Translations under genes and position numbers: made by a program | In this document: one piece after another, positions 60,385-64,000 of the stretch | Numbering within the stretch: position 1 is the stretch's first letter | How the letters are laid out: each line of letters starts with the position of its first letter | Source of the DNA: Diplosphaera chodatii | Taxonomy: Eukaryota > Chlorophyta > Trebouxiophyceae > Prasiolales > Stichococcaceae | Assembly: GCA_032358165.1 (NCBI GenBank) | Contig: JAALGY010000017.1 | Coordinates: 620,001 to 684,000, forward strand | Direction: 5' to 3' | Length of the DNA stretch: 64,000 nucleotides | The notes under the pieces: generated by a model | What the model saw: the letters and a program-made list of their open reading frames with translations, nothing else | What the model was told of the DNA's origin: nothing | The model's database searches: none

Positions 60385-60939
60385 AGCACCCCTCGCCGCA
60401 GCGGTGGCCAGCCCCAGTCGAGGCGGCACGCGGCTGAGGGGCCACTGGTCTGGCGAATCTCACCCTCAAGCCACGCCCTGTAAAACCTTATACGAAGTGT
60501 CTGCCGCCGCGGCCTTGTGCAAGGCTTCTGATATGCTGCCAGAAGCTGTGGCTGCTCGCGCTGGCCCCACAGCTGCCGTCAAACTTCAAGTGAATATGCG
60601 AGCCGCCTGAACAACGATACTGTGCCCAGAATGGCGCGCTTTCAGGGCCGCAACGGACCAAACACCACTCAGCAGTATATGTCGAACACACTGAAACACG
60701 CACCCCGCAGCTGCGGACGGGTTTCTGGACCTCGAGCGGTCTGCACGCAGGCGAGCCACCGACTCCTCTGACTCGAGGGTGGCTGCAGCATAGGGAGCGG
60801 GCTCCTGCTCCTTCAAAAGGCTGCTGATCAGAAAGCACCTACTACCCCTTCTCCCTATTGGTACTTGGCCAATTTCACCTCTTGGCCGCGCGCGAACACA
60901 AGCCCCCGGCTCAATTTGCAACCGCAGCGCGCAGACACG
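60385..60939. promoter_or_regulatory. divergent promoter region, eEF3 / phosphofructokinase
   Basis: 555 bases between the divergent start codons of eEF3 (-) and PFK (+). Both promoters and 5' UTRs are expected here; no element was assigned. Confidence 0.45.
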
Positions 60940-63900
60940 ATGGCCGCTGCACATTCAAGCACAAGGCCTGGCCACATCGTGGCCAGGTCAGAAACTCGAG
61001 CATCCCCTCTGCGCTGGGGCCAGCTCCCGAACTCTCCTGCTCGCCACCTGGCCAGTGCGCCGGGCCCGCAGCAGCTGTTGCAGGCGTGCAGGCAACCGAG
61101 CAGCGTAGCGTGCAGGGCAGACGGCAGCAATGGGGGCCTGGCGCCGACCATGCCGCACCCCTTCAGCCTGCCCGTGGGCGATACCTACCAGAGCGACGAT
61201 GTCGATCTGTCTGGTGAGGCCTCTGATAACTTGACCGGCATGAAGTGTTACACTCGGGATGTCCATAGGCTTACGAGTGGGCCTGCGTGGGTCAGATGCT
61301 CGACTCACATTTCGACAAGGTTAGGGCTTCAGATCATTGCTGGGGAAGTGCTGCAGTGCATGGTACTGAGATGGTGCTTGATGCCTTGCTGGGCGCTTGC
61401 ACTGATACATGTATCGTTGGTACTATGTTCGATAGTTCAGTCGTCTGCTGGTCAATCAGCGCTGTAGCCTGCTGGGCATTCATGACGTCTGCGCAAAGTT
61501 TCTCGCCTCATGCCATCTCTTGCCACGCAGACGAGGATGTGCTGACACTCAAGAGCCTCAGGGAAAAGCTGGAACGAAGTGACAGTCCCTTCCTGCCAAC
61601 CAACAACTCTGGCGGCGGTTTTGGTGGGTGCAGAGGATGTGCCATGTGATCCTGAGCCACCTTGTTGCATTGATTGCGTGCTCTTGCGATCAATGCAGAC
61701 AACGCAGCATAAAAGGTCAAACCCATACTGTATCCAAGCATGATGTCATCCCTGTGACAACAGCAACCGATGCAGCATGGCATGCCGTCCTCGCATGCAG
61801 TGGGCGACAGGGACTTGTGCCTGCTGAACACCATGGTGTTCGAGAGCCCCGACTCCAGTGGCAGCAGCTGCCAGGGCGGCATCTACAACGCGGAGGAGGG
61901 CGCCTGCATCCCTCTGCCGCCGTATGCGATACGCTCCGGGCCGCGGCGAAACATCTACTTCCGTCCTGATCAGGCGAGGGTGCCTGCGAGACGCTGTGTG
62001 TCAAGCTGAGTCAGCCACGGACAGCAGCAGCAGTCCAGTCCGGCCAAATGCAAGCTATGCAGGGTCGGCAAGCTTGGTAGGAGATGCGGTCCAAGACTGA
62101 AGTTGAATCATCGTTGCGAAGGTGACGGCGGCCATCGTCACGTGTGGCGGCCTCTGTCCGGGACTCAATGACGTGGTGCAGAACATCGTGTACACGCTGG
62201 CAGACTACGGCGTGCCTCTCGACCAGGTACAGCAAAACCCCCAGCTGTGCCCATACATCACAGCAGTGTGTCCGATATTAGCTTCCAGTCGTGTTGTGGC
62301 AGAGAAAGTCATCATGGTACGTCAGACGTGCGCCTGCAGTATGCGCCTGCAGCATTTGCATCAACACTACTGTGCACCTTGTGTTGCAGATCTTCGGCAT
62401 CAAGTATGGGCTGCGAGGGTTCTACGACCGCGCAACCAAGCCAGTGCACCTGACGCCAGATCTGGTCGACGGCATCCAGCTGCGCGGCGGCACAATACTG
62501 GTGTGGCACTTGGCCCCTCTCGATGGTCTCTCGACTGTCAAGATCCAGGAGAGACAAAGACGAAGCTTGCGAGCTTCACCATGCTGAACAGCCGATGCAA
62601 GCACCACAACATAACGTTCAATCCAGACGACCAACCTGGCAGGGCACGTCGCGGGGCGGCGCGGATATGAAGGAGATCGTGAAGCGCATCAAGCTGTGGG
62701 GCGTCAACCAGCTGTATGTGGTGGGTGGCAACGGCGGCAACGCCGCCGCCAACGCCATCCAGAAGGAGTGCGAGGCGCAGTCGGTGCTGTGCTCCGTCGT
62801 CGGCATCCCCAAGTCCATCGACAACGACATCCTGCTGGTGACAACTGGCTCTGCATCCACCTATGGCCCGGTCAAGTGCAACGCCATGACAAGGGCAAAG
62901 TGTGCTGCGAAGAAGCCAGCTGTTCATATTCTCATGTGCCAGTTCTCGCTGGCCACTGCCGTGCTGTAACCGGCGTGCAGATCGACAAGTGCTTCGGCTT
63001 CGAGACGAGCGTGGAGCGCAGCCAGGGGGCGCTGATGGCCGCCAAGGTGGAGGCGCGGTCTACGCGGCGGGGCATTGGCCTCGTCAAGCTCATGGGGCGA
63101 TCCTCCGGCTTCATCACGATGCAGGCGTCCATGGCATCAGGTGGGATGCAGCTGCCGGCAAGCATGTCATTTGTGGCGAAGACACCTTGTGCCGAAAACC
63201 ATCAAACTTGAGGCTCCGCTGGCAGCGTGCAGAACGCCAGCACGGCAGGGGCTTGGCGCTGGGGATGTTACCAGTGCAGCATGTTAGGCAGGAATGATCA
63301 GTGAATCGAAGCGGCACATCCTGCGCAGGCGTGGTGGACATCTGCCTGATCCCGGAGGTGCCCTTCGAGCTGCCGAAGCTGCTGGAGCACGTCAACAAGA
63401 TCCTGACGGCCAAGGGGCACTGCGTCGTCTGCGTCGCCGAGGGCGCCGGCCAGAACCTTGCCCAGGTGAACATGCGCAGCTTCATGCATGCCCAGCCACG
63501 TATTGTTGGCAAGGTCACCAACCAACGCCGGTGTGCAGCATGCTCCACATCACGCTAGTGCATGGCCCCAGAAAGCGGCAGTCGTCTCGTCGCCATCGTG
63601 ATTGCTGCTCGTCCAGCACTGTGCCCAATTTACCAAATCAATGTACGTCGGCCATTACCAAATGTATCAGGACACCTGAACATATGTTTCATGATGCAAC
63701 AGCTCCACAAAGGCTGGTGACTATTTGACCTGCAGGACATGGCCAAGGAGGACGGCTCACAGGTACAGACAGATGCCAGCGGCAACCCTATCCTCAAGGA
63801 CATCGGCCTGTATCTGCGGGGCGTGTTCCGGAAGCAGCTGGATGTGAGTCCGCCTTCCTGCCTCCTCCCGCCGCATATGCACTGCCCCTGGCTGGCACAT

Positions 63901-64000
63901 GCTGCACCCTGCCGCCTGACACCCCGGCCCACACGGGTGCATGATGCGTGTGCAGTGCTACATGAAGTACATCGACCCCTCCTACATGATCCGTGCCTCG
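60940..64000 (+). CDS. PFK: plant-type 6-phosphofructokinase, probably plastidial (3' end cut)
   Basis: Phosphorylates fructose 6-phosphate in glycolysis. Exons: 60940-61213, 61531-61623, 61801-61973 (or 61979), 62122-62226, 62390-62500, 62643-62837, 62981-63140, 63329-63465, 63736-63843, 63956-64000+; the C-terminus runs off the window. The first about 70 residues are Arg/Ser/Ala-rich with few acids, like a chloroplast transit peptide (inferred). The core shows GGLCPGLND (189-197), GTSRGG (253-258), GIPKSIDND (306-314), [44 protein letters not shown] and [10 protein letters not shown]. The nucleotide-binding loop reads VVGGNGGNA (278-286) where plant ATP-PFKs have GGDGT. The exon 3 donor is ambiguous: GC (CAG|GCGAGG) or GT six bases later, both in phase. 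Confidence 0.92.

Noticed and set aside
1..64000. CRISPR arrays, insertion sequences, tRNA or rRNA genes
   Set aside because: No regularly spaced repeats, transposase motifs or cloverleaf/rRNA signatures were seen; the tandem repeats found are short and sit at splice sites.

Overview
The window is nuclear DNA of a GC-rich, intron-dense green alga. I infer a chlorophyte, most likely a trebouxiophyte of the Chlorella group. Nearly every gene is split into 5-32 short exons by introns of roughly 100-300 bases. TGTAA, the chlorophyte poly(A) signal, lies downstream of several stop codons on the matching strand. The gene set mixes plant-type genes (DRP1-like dynamins, plant-type phosphofructokinase, a CASTOR/POLLUX-like channel, a POWERDRESS/NCoR-like SANT protein) with eEF3, which land plants lack but fungi and many algae have. 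No prokaryotic operon, CRISPR array, tRNA, rRNA or transposon was recognised.

Layout. 1-642: 3' end of RPL21 (+). 1091-1287: last exon of a small unidentified gene (-). 1695-6529 and 9269-14441: two tandem dynamin-related GTPase genes (+), separated by a poorly resolved gene at 7214-8617. 14822-18257: complete class I histone deacetylase (-). 19152-31962: a 32-exon gene for a 2,261-residue three-SANT co-repressor-like protein (+), divergent from the deacetylase. 32989-40507: CASTOR/POLLUX-like channel (+). 41025-43839: class I/II aminotransferase (-). 44244-45636 and 46050-47437: tandem F-box genes whose products carry an XPA-like zinc and DNA-binding fold (+). 47893-50827: cytochrome P450 (-). 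51319-51720: remnants of a membrane protein gene (-). 52561-60384: eEF3 (-). 60940-64000: plastid-type phosphofructokinase, cut by the window end (+).

Functional links. The deacetylase and the SANT protein share one 0.9-kb promoter region. In Arabidopsis the SANT protein POWERDRESS works with the class I deacetylase HDA9, so this pair may encode two subunits of one co-repressor complex. The two F-box genes look like ubiquitin-ligase adaptors that could target DNA-associated substrates, if the XPA-like resemblance is real.

Exon joins were placed by hand from GT-AG (occasionally GC-AG) sites, reading phase and family conservation. Most models keep a consistent phase from start to stop. Uncertain joins are named in the entries.
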